The notes beneath the pieces were generated by a model. That model saw only the letters and a program-made list of their open reading frames with translations, had not been told where the DNA came from and ran no database searches. Below are positions 33,301-44,294 of a stretch of 64,000 nucleotides of DNA, one piece after another. The stretch covers positions 77,894,260-77,958,259 of the forward strand of contig CM042032.1 of NCBI GenBank assembly GCA_023525975.1. The letters are read 5' to 3'. The position numbers and the translations under genes are program-made. This DNA is from Smallanthus sonchifolius (Eukaryota; Streptophyta; Magnoliopsida; Asterales; Asteraceae). Positions within the stretch are counted from its first letter, which is position 1. Every line of letters starts with the position of its first letter.

Positions 33301-34999
33301 GAGCTTTCATGCAGTTTATCATCCTTAATGTTACTCCACTCTTCTCACCTTGAATCGAAAGAACTTCTCCGTTCGGGAGTGGAATTTGAACAATCTTCTC
33401 AAAACAAACGATCTCGGCGTGATTCTTCGACAACCAATCCATACCAATAACAACGTCAAAACTTCCCAAGTCAACAGGTAGTAGGTCTATACTAAATGTG
33501 TGGTTTTTAAGACATAAGGTACAACCTTGAATGACTTCTCCGGTATTAATTAATTTTCCGTTTGCTAATTCAATTGTATAATTTTGGTCTAGTTTGCTGG
33601 GTTTAATACCGAGTAGGGACTTAAAGTCATTTGACACAAAACTCATATCAGCACCCGTATCGAAAAGTATAGAGGCATAGTGATTATTTATCGGGAACGT
33701 ACCAGTGACAATGTTCGGATCTTGTCGTGCGTCACCAGCCCCCATTACAAACGCTCTTCCACGGGCCTGATTGTCGATTCGGTTCTTCAACTTTGGACAG
33801 TCTTTTCTAAAGTGCTTTGGATCTCCACACTCAAAGCATCCCTAATTCATCCTTTCTGTCCCTGGGTTGACCTTTCCTGCTACTTGATTGGTCTTATTAG
33901 GGTTCGCATTGTTCCAACAGTTATGAGCTAGATGCCCATGCTTTTTACACTTTCCACATTGGGTACACCTTCCACTGTGATGATACCCACATTTGTCACA
34001 CTTCGGTAGAGTTCCAAGATATCCTTTCTGTTCCACGGTGTTGACAGCATAGGCTTTCATAGTTTCGGGTCTCTTGTAAGCTTGATTCTTGTTTTGATTA
34101 CTGGGTTTTCCAAACCATTTCCTCTTTTCTCCAGACCTTCCTTCCTCGGTCTCCTTCTTTTCAAACAAGCCATCACGCACAGCATTATCCCTTAGCTTGA
34201 ATGCTAGAGTTATAGCGCTCTTGGCATCCATGGGGTTCGATGAAGTCACCAGGCTTCGGATTTGAGGAGCAAGACCCCACAAGTATCTTTCAACCTTCTT
34301 GTATTCTGGGGTAACCATGTGTGGAACCAAACTTGCTAACTCATTGAATCGGTCAGTATAACCAGCCACATCATCTCCTATCATTTGTAAATTCCACATT
34401 TCAGATTCGATCTTTTGCAACTCATTTCGAGGACAGTACTCCTCGATCATCATGGCTTTTAGATCATCCCAAGATAGCTGGTAGGCAGTCTGTCTTCCCA
34501 ATGTTTTCATCTGAGAATTCCACCAGGTTAATGCTTTGTCAGCAAGTGTGCAAGTGGCATATTTCACTATACAGTCGGCTGTGCATTCACTAATATCAAT
34601 CACAGATTCCATCTTCTCAATCCATCTCATCAGGCCTACTGCACCCTCGGTGCCATTGAAGTTGCGAGGGTTGCAGGATAGAAAAGCCTTATAAGTGCAC
34701 TTCTTGTTCGAAGCATCTGTAGGGTCACAAGTCAATATTTTAATAATGTTGTTAACTTAGATCGCGACTGTGTTACAGAGGTGTTTACACATCCTATTAC
34801 CTCCAGAACCTCCAGTAGTGCCACTGCCTCCTGCACCTCCTCCGCTACCACTACCATTTCCTCCGACGTTATTCCGATTGGCTTCGTACTGCTCCAAGGC
34901 GGCGGCTACACGTTGGGATATGAGTTGCTCAACTTCTGCAGAAATCGTCGTGTTGTTTTCACCAGTAGTGTCACGCGGTGTCCTTCTTTTGGGTGCCAT
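30371..34999 (-). pseudogene. Gypsy gag-pol polyprotein with four nonsense codons
   Basis: A single frame of 1543 codons from ATG at 34999 to the stop at 30371. It is cut only by TAA (34757-34759), TAG (33842-33844), TAA (33200-33202) and TGA (31385-31387), with no frameshift. Gag has a Gly-rich N-terminus, the capsid region (ADKALTWWNSQ) and CCHC knuckles (CTQCGKCKKHGHLAHNC; CFECGDPKHFRKDC). Protease has ILFDTGADMSFVS. Reverse transcriptase has [31 protein letters not shown] and [10 protein letters not shown]. RNase H has [12 protein letters not shown]. Integrase has the HHCC finger (LTCSKVK) and [10 protein letters not shown] with [17 protein letters not shown] chromodomain tail ends in [10 protein letters not shown]. 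Each stop is one transition away from Gln or Trp codons, as expected for decay of methylated cytosines. Confidence 0.93.
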
Positions 35000-35183
35000 G
35001 GGTCTGAAGTCGAAATGGGGTTAGTGTGTGACGATGTTCAGTGTCTACGATATCCGTACAATATGATGATAAGTTATGACATGCATATGCAATGAAAAAC
35101 GTCTCAGTGAGTCATTTAAATTATAGACTAGGTTCGATTTTTAGACTCTTAGTTCGCTATAATCAATGGCTCTGATACCAATC

Positions 35184-37349
35184 TGTCACACCCCGCCAAG
35201 GCGGAAACGCGAGGCGCGACGTAACATGGTTTCCAAAGCATATGATTACCGCAAACACATACATGATAAATGGATACATAATTAAGTTTAAAGTTTTACA
35301 TTCCAAAATGTAAATTGCGTTTACAAAAAGTGAAGATTTCGCAAATATGACTCTATTACAACGAGTTATACAAGAGAAATCCCCCAAAAGTTGTATCCAT
35401 CGTGCATGCATGTATCTTACATTGCTAATCTTGTGATCACGTTCAATTTCCTGAAAAACATACTTAAAATTGTCAACACGAGGTTGGTGAGTTCACAGGT
35501 TTAATCAAATAGTTCTTTGTAAAATTCAATCGTTCGTAAATAGTTTCAGGTGTACGTGATAAACAGAATAAGAATTGTTGACCCATTTGTAAACTAGCTA
35601 GGAATACAAATAATATGTTCATACATGAGGCGTAACCAAACCATGACAATTGTACACGCCCCTAATTTCGTTATCCGGTTCTATGCGGCCATAAATCCTC
35701 CAGATTGTGGTTAGCGCGACTAACCATGACCGGGAGACGTCACTCTCCATAGTACTATTCATAGGACCCTAGGCTACAGTTAATGGTTACTACATTGTTC
35801 CAGGGGACTTTCGCGGCCTCACTTGTTGTTCTCATCTCATACAAACATAAAAGTCGTGCCTTATTCTCTTGTTATCCCATAAAATAGTTGTAAGTATGTT
35901 CTTCCCCCAAATATTGAAAAACAGTAAAAAGGGGCCGTGAAACTCACCTTGAGTTTGTGTATACTTGTAATGATACTTGTTGTAGTCAACCTTGACTATT
36001 CGTACCCTAGATACCAAGGGTAAATTGTGTTAAGACTGAACGTCTGATATTGCAAATTGTTCACCGACTTTGTAAATCTGATTGTGTTTGTTTAGATATC
36101 GTTTTAGTTTTCCAACACATGTTTTGTTATAAAATAGTTTTGAGTTACTGTCCAACTGGGACTGTTGTACCGGTGTCGAAACTTCTTAGTTTCGATTGGG
36201 CATATGTGTATCGAAACTACTTAGTTTCGATGGAGTATTTGAGTGTCGAAACTACCTAGTTTCGATTGACAAGAGGGTATCGAAACTACCTAGTTTCGAT
36301 TGAGCAACATGTATCGAAACTACCTAGTTTCGATTGAACAACTAGTATCGAAACTCCTAGTTTCGATTGAGTAACAGGTATCGAAACTCCTAGTTTCGAT
36401 TGAGTAACAGATATCGAAACTCCTAGTTTCGATTGAGTATATGTATCGAAACTACTTGTTTCGATTGAGTATAGGTATCGAAACTCCTTGTTTCGATTAC
36501 TGGACTTCTATTTGACAGAATCAGTCCTGCATATTTATGTTTTAAAACTTGAATTTGACACATTTTTCTTGTTATCTTACTTGCGATTGAATAAGATGTA
36601 AGTTTAGCTACGGTTTTAAAGAACATAATATGAAAAATATCGAGTTTTTACCTTAAAACCGCGATGAAAATGATGAAGAAAACAGAGAATGATCTTGAGT
36701 CTTTCGCTAAACTCTCTTTATAAACACTTGAAATTCTTCTTAAATCAGTAAATTATGGTAGATTTCGCCTTGAAACTGGACTTCGAATCGAAGAGAATTG
36801 AAGAATTTGCCGTAAGAAAATGAGTGATAAAATAGGAATTGTGAGGAAAATGAGGGAGGTGGTATGGTTTCACTTGAGTTTTTCTCAGGAGAGGTATGGG
36901 TCGAGGTGTGGGTTTTCTCTGCACTTCGGCCGAAAAAGTCAAAAAAAATGATTTGAGAGCTTATAATTAGTTTTTAAGTATTAGTTTATTAGAGGTATTA
37001 ATATCAATTAGAGTTTTAAGGGGGTAATTTAATTCGGTTTAGGTTCCCCACGGTATTATAATTTTATTCTAAAAATAATTTATTGTTGCACGTAAAGTTT
37101 GTGGAAATAAAATATATATGTATATATATTTTTCTGGTTATTTATTTTAACCAGTAGTGTTCGAATTTGTCGGTTTATATGACACGTGAACGGTAACTCC
37201 TAGAATTACCAAAATATGAAATGAGACCATGTACGGTCTTTGTAGGACCAAAATGTCCTTGTTTGTGAAATCAAATAAATCACAAGAATAATTATAACGT
37301 AAACTTGTTTATAATGTGTACGGATATTGACCTGAAATGTCGGGTGTCA
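35184..37349 (-). repeat. 5' LTR of gypsy element
   Basis: 2166 bp, from TGACACCCGACATTTCAGG (37349) to GGGGTGTGACA (35184), three bases from the primer-binding site. It holds the palindrome array (36172-36500). Confidence 0.9.
36172..36500. repeat. Palindrome array in the gypsy 5' LTR
   Basis: About eleven units, ATCGAAACTNCTAGTTTCGAT with spacers of GAGYAACAG or GAGTATATG type. The copy count differs by one partial unit from the other LTR. Confidence 0.92.
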
Positions 37350-37543
37350 TAGTGGTAGCCCCAAGACTTCTCATAGTGGAGGTCTTGGGTTAGAATACTG
37401 GCAACAACAAAAAAGAGGTCTGTGGCAAGGTCAAATGGTTTACCCAGTTGGGGGTTTCCTGGCTGCCCTGGATGTTCTAGGTGTTGCCCCGGGGAAACCC
37501 AATTATCCTAGAATATCTAGGTGTTTCCGTTCAAAAAAAAAAA
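37350..37543 (+). mobile_element. tRNA-derived SINE-like insertion in copia gag
   Basis: It begins TAGTGGTAGCCCCAAGACTT, which resembles a pol III A box, and has GGTCTTGGGTTAGAATAC about 30 bases on, which resembles a B box. It ends with an 11-base A run at about 37532-37542. The A run abuts copia gag coding sequence. Its 5' side touches the gypsy LTR, so gypsy may have inserted into this SINE. Confidence 0.5.
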
Positions 37544-38297
37544 GTAATAACGGACATTGAAACTTCCAATGATTTTTCCCTTTGCGGAATGCACATTCAT
37601 CAAAAGTAACTTTAGCACCTTGTGTAGACTGATTAGGGGGAACGGCAAACACAGCTGCAGTAGTAGTTACTTTAGGACCTTTATCAACCTGAGATTTTAG
37701 CCGAGTTTCCTCTACAATTAACTCGTGAACAACCGAATCAACTGTTGGAAGAGGAGAACGATGAAGAATCGTTCCACGCAGTCCTTCAAAATCTGAACGT
37801 AATGCCATCAAGAATTGTACCAAATGTTGTTCCTCCTTTCGAGCAATATAAGGTTTAAACACCTTCAGTGCTGCAGATTCTGTAAGTGCCAATTAAACAC
37901 CATAGAAGTCTTGAATGCTCATCTTATTCTGTTGAAGAGCACGGATATCAAACTCCAACTGGTACTGCTTGGCAAAATTAGACTGAGTATACAACCTTTC
38001 CAAGTGATCCCAAACCTCTTTAGCTGTATCATATTTAGCCAACTGAATACCAATGGACTGACCTACAGAGTTGTTGATCCAAGTGATAACTTTAGAGTTA
38101 TCTGTTTCCCATTTATCGAGAGCTAAGGCATATTCAGCACCCTTAGACTTATAAGTAGGCTTTCCCTTAGTACCTGTGACATAACCCCACACATTTTTCC
38201 CTTGAAGAAAGTTTTTCATTACGTAACTCTAGTAGGCGTAGTTTTTACCATCCAGACGAGTACTAATAGACTGAAGAGAGTCATCTTTCCCAGCCAT
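37543..38297 (-). pseudogene. Ty1/copia gag fragment
   Basis: ATG at 38297 starts MAGKDDSLQSISTRLDGKNY. After a stop, MKNFLQGKNVWGYVTGT, AEYALALDKWETDNSKVITW, AKEVWDHLERLYTQSNFAKQ and ALQQNKMSIQDFYGV follow. After a further stop come LALTESAALKVFKPYIARKE, MALRSDFEGLRGTILHRSPL and CAFRKGKNHWKFQCP (a CCHC knuckle start). This is the UBN2-type copia gag. It is broken by two stops and cut by the SINE. Confidence 0.85.
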
Positions 38298-38337
38298 ATT
38301 ATCAAAACAGAATTACAACAAAATAACTGCAAACTTT

Positions 38338-38570
38338 AAATACCGTAAACTTCAATTACCGCAAACTTCAATTAACGCAAACTTCGAATACCGCAAACTT
38401 CAAATACCGCAAACTTTGAAAACCGCAAACTTCAATTACAACAAACTTCGGAAACCGCAAACTTAGAGAAACCGCAAACTTCAATTACCGCAAACTTCGG
38501 AAACCGCAAACTTCGGAAACCGCAAACTTAGAGAAACCGTAAACTTTGTGAACAAACCGCAAACTTCGAA
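38338..38570. repeat. Tandem repeats in the copia leader
   Basis: About twelve degenerate units of ACCGCAAACTTCAAAT type (16-19 bases each) between the primer-binding site and gag of the copia element. Confidence 0.85.
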
Positions 38571-39454
38571 AAACGAGACAGAAACCTGTCAATATGTCCA
38601 TAAGCTCTTCCAAATACACAAGTCGGTTCAAATAAAACGAAATCCGTAACTTTAATACCTCACGAGTCAACGAAAACCGTTGTAAGCTGAGTGGAAGCGA
38701 CAACGAACGAATCAACGAAAAAACCCTTCAACAATGAACAAACCAAACAACGAACAAATCAACAACTGAGCGGAAGCGACAACAAAGATTTCAATCAAGC
38801 ATGAATCGAGTTGGCTCTGATACCATGTTAACAAATGAACATGTACAGAGAAAAAATGGAGACTCAATATTATTCAAGTGAAGATTAGATTACAAATGAA
38901 GAGAAAACAAACATTAAATAGGCAGGCTAAGCCTTACAAGCTAAATGAGCTAAAACTCACAACAGGCTTATTATGCTAACAGTACGGTTCTAGACCCGTA
39001 CCCGACCCGGATACGTTCAATGCTAAAAACTAGAACCGTGAACCCGTACCATAATCAACTTATAAGGTTCCACACGGATCGGGCCCTACTGGTTTGACGG
39101 GTCTGACCCGCAGAACGCTCATCCCTATACGAACATCAGGTAGGTACTTGTTCGGGTTCAGGTCGGGTACCAGGTATCGGGTATGGAACCGATATTTTTT
39201 CCACCTCTAGATTTTCTAGATTCTTATCAAAATGGTATATACATTTAGGCCAGCCACAACCATCATGGGCCACTTGAATTGTGTTGCCGTATACCGGTCC
39301 AGAAAGTCGCCTCACCCTCTGATTACTGATACGGGAACCGCCGTGAGCCGAGTGAGGGAGCAGAACCACCGTCTTCTTCATCCTCATCGATTCTTTCATC
39401 CGAAACCTTCCAATCCATAAACTTTCGATAAAGGACAAACGATCTCTTATAACA

Positions 39455-42400
39455 ATGGTAAAAACAAAGATTAAGAAGTCAAAACCAAATAAACACCCCA
39501 ATGTAAGTTTATCAACTGCCTATGTTCATATTTCTATGAATTTCAGCGAATTTTTCTGCTTTTCGCACGATCTGATTTGATTTTTAGTATTTTATTCTTC
39601 AATTATCGCATATATTATTTGAATCACTAGTTGTTCTTATGATAGTAGCATCCTTGTAGCATAATCTGTGTTATTTGAAGTTCCAGATCAATATGCGTTC
39701 TGTTTTGCAATCTGATTTACTTGTTAGTTTCTTAATTGACCTTGATAAGCATCTAGACGAGTAATAACTAATAACAGTGCGGTGTTTCTAATTGATTTAA
39801 ATGTCTAAATGTTCAGTGTTAGGGTTAGGGTTTTGCTATTGTTGTAGGATCAAAATTGAAACTGTAGTTCGTGAGATTGTTGATAGTAGATGCTCCGTTT
39901 GTTTTTCGTGTTCCTAATAAGTTGTATTGTATAATATTTTACACACTTGGATTGACAGACTAAAAAGAATGGAAAGCAATCTGAGATATCAGAATTTCGC
40001 GCTCAGCTTGATGCATTGGGTTTGAAAATTATAGATGTAACAGCAGACGGGAACTGCTTTTTCAGGTTTGTGCTAAATTAGAAGAAGCTCATTTGGGCAA
40101 TATAGATGGTTAGTTGTATAGAAACTTATATATGTAGCTGTGTTCAATTAGAAAACCATCATAATCATGAAGTGGCTAGAATATCTACATGATAATCTTG
40201 TTGTCTTTCAAGTTACCGAGTATATACGTACTGGCTTCTGCCATTGATGGACAATGCAATGTTTTGTCACAGAGCTTTGGCAGATCAGTTGGAGGGCGAT
40301 GAAGACATGCATGAGAAGTATCGAAAAATGGTGGTGCAGTATATCATGGTATTATAAAATTATTGTACTTAGGTCTTGCTTTGAATTTATTGTGTTGACA
40401 TGTCTCTATTTAGCTATCATCTCTTGACATACATGTCTCTATCATCTGGACTAATCTATATCTTTTTTTGGAAGAATATACAACATTTTAAAATTAATAA
40501 ATTCACATTTGCTATCACGTTAACTACAGCTGTGCCTACTTTTCAGTGAACCAACTGTTGAGCAATTGTTTTACAGAAAAATCGTGAAAGCTTTGAGCCT
40601 TTTATTGAAGATGAAGTGCCGTTCGATGATTACTGCCAGTCCATGGAAAAGGATGGCACATGGGCTGGAAATATGGAGTTACAGGCTGCTTCTCTTGTGA
40701 CTCACAGTAATATATGCATACATCGAGTACGTTCTTTCTTATGTACTCCTTTTGTAGTAGCCTACATATAGTTAAATTGATGATGATGTAATCAGTAGGC
40801 AGTAGCAAAGGCAAATGTTTTACTGACTTTTTGAGAAACCTCATTTGCTTTTGGATTATTTTGTGTTCTGTTGACTGTTAAGAAAATTTCTTTCAGCGTA
40901 ATGATTTCTAGATATTTTAGTTTTCATGATCTTACTTACAGAAGTCATCAAGTCGCTGGTATATAAAGAATTTTAGTGATTTTGACGCCAAGATGATCCA
41001 TTTGTAAGTGCTACTAACCATAGTCACAGGAAACGCTCTACATGCCACGAACCGCGATCCAGATCGCACGTACCGGAATCGGGTACAGAGCCGTACCGAT
41101 CGTCTGTGGTACGCGATCCGGATCTGAAAAATCAAGCGATCCCGATTGAACAGGATTTCGAACCTTTTTCAACAGATTCACGATTGGGATCCTTTTGGTA
41201 CGCGAACCCGCTCCCTTTGGTACGCGAACCCGACCCCTTTGGTACGCGTACCGGAATTCCAACAGCCATTCAACCTCTTTTTTAAACAAAATTATGAAAT
41301 GTGTCATTTTTATTTGAAATTTTATGAAAAAATCTTTTTTAAAATGTTTTGTATATGATACAATGTACCGGACTATATGGTACACCGTACCACGTACCGG
41401 ATTGGCGTACCGAATGAACCTACCCCCCCTCGTACCGAATTTTAGAAATGCACGTACCGTGTACCAGTTTTCGTTCCGCATACCGGAACGTACCGCGTTC
41501 CATGTGACTATGCTACTAACACTTCAAACAGGTATATATAATGGTCATGGCTTAAGGTATTTAGATTATTGCAGGTCTTATCATGATTGGGAGCATTACA
41601 ATAGTGTGCGATTGAAAGAAGACCCCTGCAATGGACCAACCATGCCAATCACAATTAAGGTTTTTTGCTGTAATCTTAGCTATTTACAATTATTTCTATC
41701 TTCGCTTCGAAAAGCTATGCTATTAGGAGATTATTTAATGGCAAGATGCACTGAATTGTTTAGTGTCCGTTTGCTATTTGAATAGGCCGATGCTGATCTT
41801 TCAGTGAAGTCCCATCAACCAAATGCTGCTGTTTCTAAGGCCAATGGCAGGTCCACTAAGGCTGCTATTCAGTCAGAGTCAATTAGAACCGTCAAAGCTG
41901 GAAGTGGATGTGAAAATGAGGGTAAAATTCAAGAGGTATAATGCTATATAATATGTCACGGGCCAGCTTTCGTTTGATAGTTGATGAGCTGTATTCGGAA
42001 CAAGTGAACTTTACTCTTTCTTTGGATTTAAGTTAATTGTAGTTTGTCTCGGATTAACATTAGGTGTTATTACAAGTGGATGGAGATGTTGATGCTGCAA
42101 TAGAGTTTATCATAGCAGGTCAAGGAACCGAAGAATCCTTGGATGAAAATGGAGTTACTTATTCAGTGGACACTTCTCATGGTAATGACCGGTTAGTACA
42201 TCTTTTCATTTGCTGATCAAATTTTTTGGGATATTCAGAGCAACCACTATTAACCTTTTAAAATTTCACACTAAAAATAGGAAATATTATAGAAATGTGA
42301 GAAGAAATTAATAAGATTAAGTTTGGAAATTGCTTATTTTGTAAACCTGTGCAAGGATTTTACTTTTCTTAACCTTGTTTAACTTATGCAAGTAGAGGAT

Positions 42401-43699
42401 GCATTTGGATTATGCCTGTTATTTTATTTTCGAGTTAAATCAAGAATGCCTGCACATATTTCATGGACTGTGAAGTAAATCATAAGCTACCATCTTTTTG
42501 TAAAACAAATTTTATAATGTTAATGTGCTCAAACATGTGCATATATGTATCACAAAAAACATGTTTTTTAGTGTGGTACAAACTAAAATATACTTGCATT
42601 GAACTATTGATCGTGAAAGTGTTATTTTATCCTGTTAGTCGTTCTTCATGACTTCACTTATTACAATTATTATTTTTTGGTTCATATGACTACAAATTTA
42701 ATTTCATGTGGGTACAAACGCCACAAGGCACAAACATGGTAAGAAACTGTCAGGCCTTGGATAAATGTCTACATTTGATGTTAGGAATTGAGGATACACA
42801 CACAAATGGATATATACACACACACACACACACACGTTAGATATGTAAGTTCAAAATTTGTATAAACGGGCACTCGGTTATTTTATTATGCTGGGATTTA
42901 GTTTAATATTGAGAGGGAAGGATTAAATTCTGCGTCACTGGATAGTCAAGTTGCCTCTTGAGTCTTGAACGTTGATCAAACCATCTTTGTTTGTTTTTTT
43001 GACCTCTTGTTCGAGAAAATGTAGTTGGGTCTTACTCTTACCATATCACAATCTGAGACCGATAGTTTTCAAAAAAGTAGAGGTGCTTGAACAAAGCCTT
43101 GAAATAACTTGTTATATGTTGTGCTGACTTGTCTTACTTTTACCTAGTTTTTCTAGGAGGTTATAGTAACAACCAACTTGAGCAGAGTGGTGAGAAGACC
43201 GATGAAAAAAATGTCAAGGACAAACAGAATTGCAGCACTGCTGAAAGAGAAATTAATAAGACCAACTCATTGCACGATGAAAAGGTTCCCGATTTATTAT
43301 TATTATTATTATTTATCTTAAGCAATAACTAAAATACGTCTAAAAGCTCGTTTTCTTTACACAAATGTTTATTTTGTATTTCGACTTTCTGCAGAAAATA
43401 CCAAGAAACAAGACGTGCCCATGTGGTTCAAAGAAGAAGTACAAGTCTTGTTGTGGTACAGCGGCAGGAAGATCGTCTACAGTTATAAAGTATGTATTGA
43501 TTATAAATATTATTTACAGAAATAAGTGATGTGATGCTATTAAACTTATGATGTTGGTATGATGGATGATTTCAGCAACAATAGTGTTGATTATGGGAAG
43601 CATAAGAAAGGTCAGAAACAGGGGAAGAAAGCAGGAAACTTGGTAGTTTTGCATGGTTCTGATGGAAGTTCTCCTGACATGGGTGCACTTTGTATATGA
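39455..43699 (+). CDS. OTU-domain deubiquitinase with SEC-C motif
   Basis: Eleven exons: 39455-39502, 39959-40065, 40273-40348, 40577-40726, 40942-41003, 41575-41659, 41786-41935, 42064-42181, 43157-43284, 43395-43489 and 43576-43699. All are GT..AG and in phase; the product is 380 residues. The OTU protease domain (about 33-160) has VTADGNCFFRALADQLEGDE with Asp46 and catalytic Cys49, and HDWEHYNSVR with the catalytic His at about 155. Exon 8 encodes a UBA/CUE-like segment (VLLQVDGDVDAAIEFIIAG). Residues 316-328 are a SEC-C zinc motif, CPCGSKKKYKSCC. A Lys-rich start (MVKTKIKKSKPNKHPN) and tail could serve nuclear entry. The family should cleave ubiquitin chains. The domain order fits Arabidopsis OTU7 (At5g67170) and OTUD3-like proteins. 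The name is from memory. Confidence 0.93.
41019..41512. mobile_element. hAT-type MITE in intron 5 of the OTU gene
   Basis: The termini are CATAGTCACAGGAAACGC and the inverse of CATAGTCACATGGAACGC. A perfect 8-bp duplication CTACTAAC flanks it (41011-41018 and 41513-41520). The subterminal DNA is rich in GGTACG and CGTACC. Confidence 0.88.
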
Positions 43700-44155
43700 A
43701 CATCTTCCTCTGGTATCCATTTTGACATTCAGTTTGTCCTTTTGTTGGTACATTTGCTTAAGAATTATGATAATATTTTTTTTATTAAATTAAATTTCAG
43801 ATTTCAGAAACTATAAGTAGAAGTAGAAGCAAAGACTCCATTTTTCAGAGGTAAGCTGTTTTATTTCTCTTTGAAATCAAGTTGGGGATTGCAATAACCA
43901 AATCAGCCTTAATCTAAAATTTATAACTTAATGACAATATATTTGGTAATTGTGATTATATATTTAGGGTTGTGCCAGCCAATTTTATGTAGAAGACGGT
44001 GAGAACTATAGTAAACACTTATACGTAGTGCTCATCAGATGTAGTGGGTTAGAGAGATGTAAAATGTTATACGGTTACATAACTACCTTATGTATCACAT
44101 TCAAAGCTACCGGTACATGTGTTTATGTTGTTCAAATAGTTCTCTACTTAAAACA
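43700..44155. other. 3' flank of the OTU gene
   Basis: A short downstream segment may be an alternative end, since TTTCAG precedes 43801 and a GTAAGC donor-like site is at 43852. I see no separate gene. Confidence 0.4.
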
Positions 44156-44294
44156 AACAAACATACCCAGTAATATATCACTCATAGCAAAAGCTATTGG
44201 TAAGGTCCGGGGAGGGTGGGACGAGGGAAATCTTTCGTTTATCTTAGAGGATAGAGAGACTGCTCTCAACGGAGACCTCAACTCTAAAAGTCCT
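44156..44294 (+). mobile_element. SINE, second copy
   Basis: This matches 8275-8421 over most of its length: CAGTAATATATCACTCATAG, GGGGAGGGTGGGACGAGGG and GGATAGAGAGACTGC. It lacks an obvious target duplication and is more diverged. Confidence 0.6.

Larger units (their letters stand above)
29106..37349 (-). mobile_element. Ty3/gypsy chromovirus (Tekay-like), nested in copia
   Basis: Order on the minus strand: 5' LTR 35184-37349 (2166 bp, TGACACCC to GTGTGACA), primer-binding site TGGTATCAGAGCC at 35168-35180, gag-pol 34999-30371, polypurine tract AACAAGGGGAGAATG at about 30335-30349, and a truncated 3' LTR 30334-29106 (1229 bp). The two LTRs differ at only about nine bases plus a few small indels over the shared part, so the insertion is recent. 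The missing 0.94 kb of the 3' LTR was removed by the deletion that joins it to the copia LTR. Confidence 0.92.
28993..38981 (-). mobile_element. Ty1/copia retrotransposon with short LTRs, interrupted by gypsy
   Basis: The 5' LTR (38826-38981, 156 bp on the minus strand, TGTTAGCATAATAAGCC to TTGTTAACA) is followed by a primer-binding site, TGGTATCAGAGCC, complementary to initiator tRNA-Met (38811-38825). The 3' LTR survives as 28993-29104. Both outer flanks carry the 5-bp duplication GTACG (28988-28992 and 38982-38986), which proves they are the ends of one insertion. Only leader and gag remain. Pol and the first part of the 3' LTR were lost with part of the inserted gypsy element. Confidence 0.88.
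28360..39127. mobile_element. Second hAT-like element, split by the copia insertion
   Basis: The left end is TAGGGTTGTGCATACGGGTC and the right end (inverse) is TAGGGATGAGCGTTCTGCGGG. Both share GGGTCAGACC inside the terminus, followed by ACCCGTACCCGACCC-type DNA. Removing the copia element leaves about 780 bp. No clear 8-bp duplication is visible. The element at 60976-61239 shares the TAGGGATGAG terminus. Confidence 0.5.
27461..39209. mobile_element. Outermost hAT element, split by nested insertions
   Basis: The left terminus TAGAGGTGAACAAACCGGG (27461) is matched by the inverse of TAGAGGTGGAAAAAATATCGG at the right (ending 39209). The flanking octamers GACTTTTT and GATTTTCT match at six of eight. 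Without the insert (28360-39127) the element is about 980 bp. It carries AACCGGGT-rich subterminal DNA and a hAT transposase start on the minus strand. It lies between the chloroplast-protein gene and the OTU gene. Confidence 0.6.

Noticed and set aside
36745..36942. A small conserved gene, because nearly the same 65-codon frame occurs at 29731-29928
   Set aside because: The two frames are the same place in the two LTRs of one gypsy element, so the match reflects LTR duplication and not selection.
37350..37420. A tRNA gene, because A-box-like and B-box-like motifs occur
   Set aside because: The acceptor and anticodon stems do not pair, and the unit continues into a poly(A) run, which fits a SINE better.
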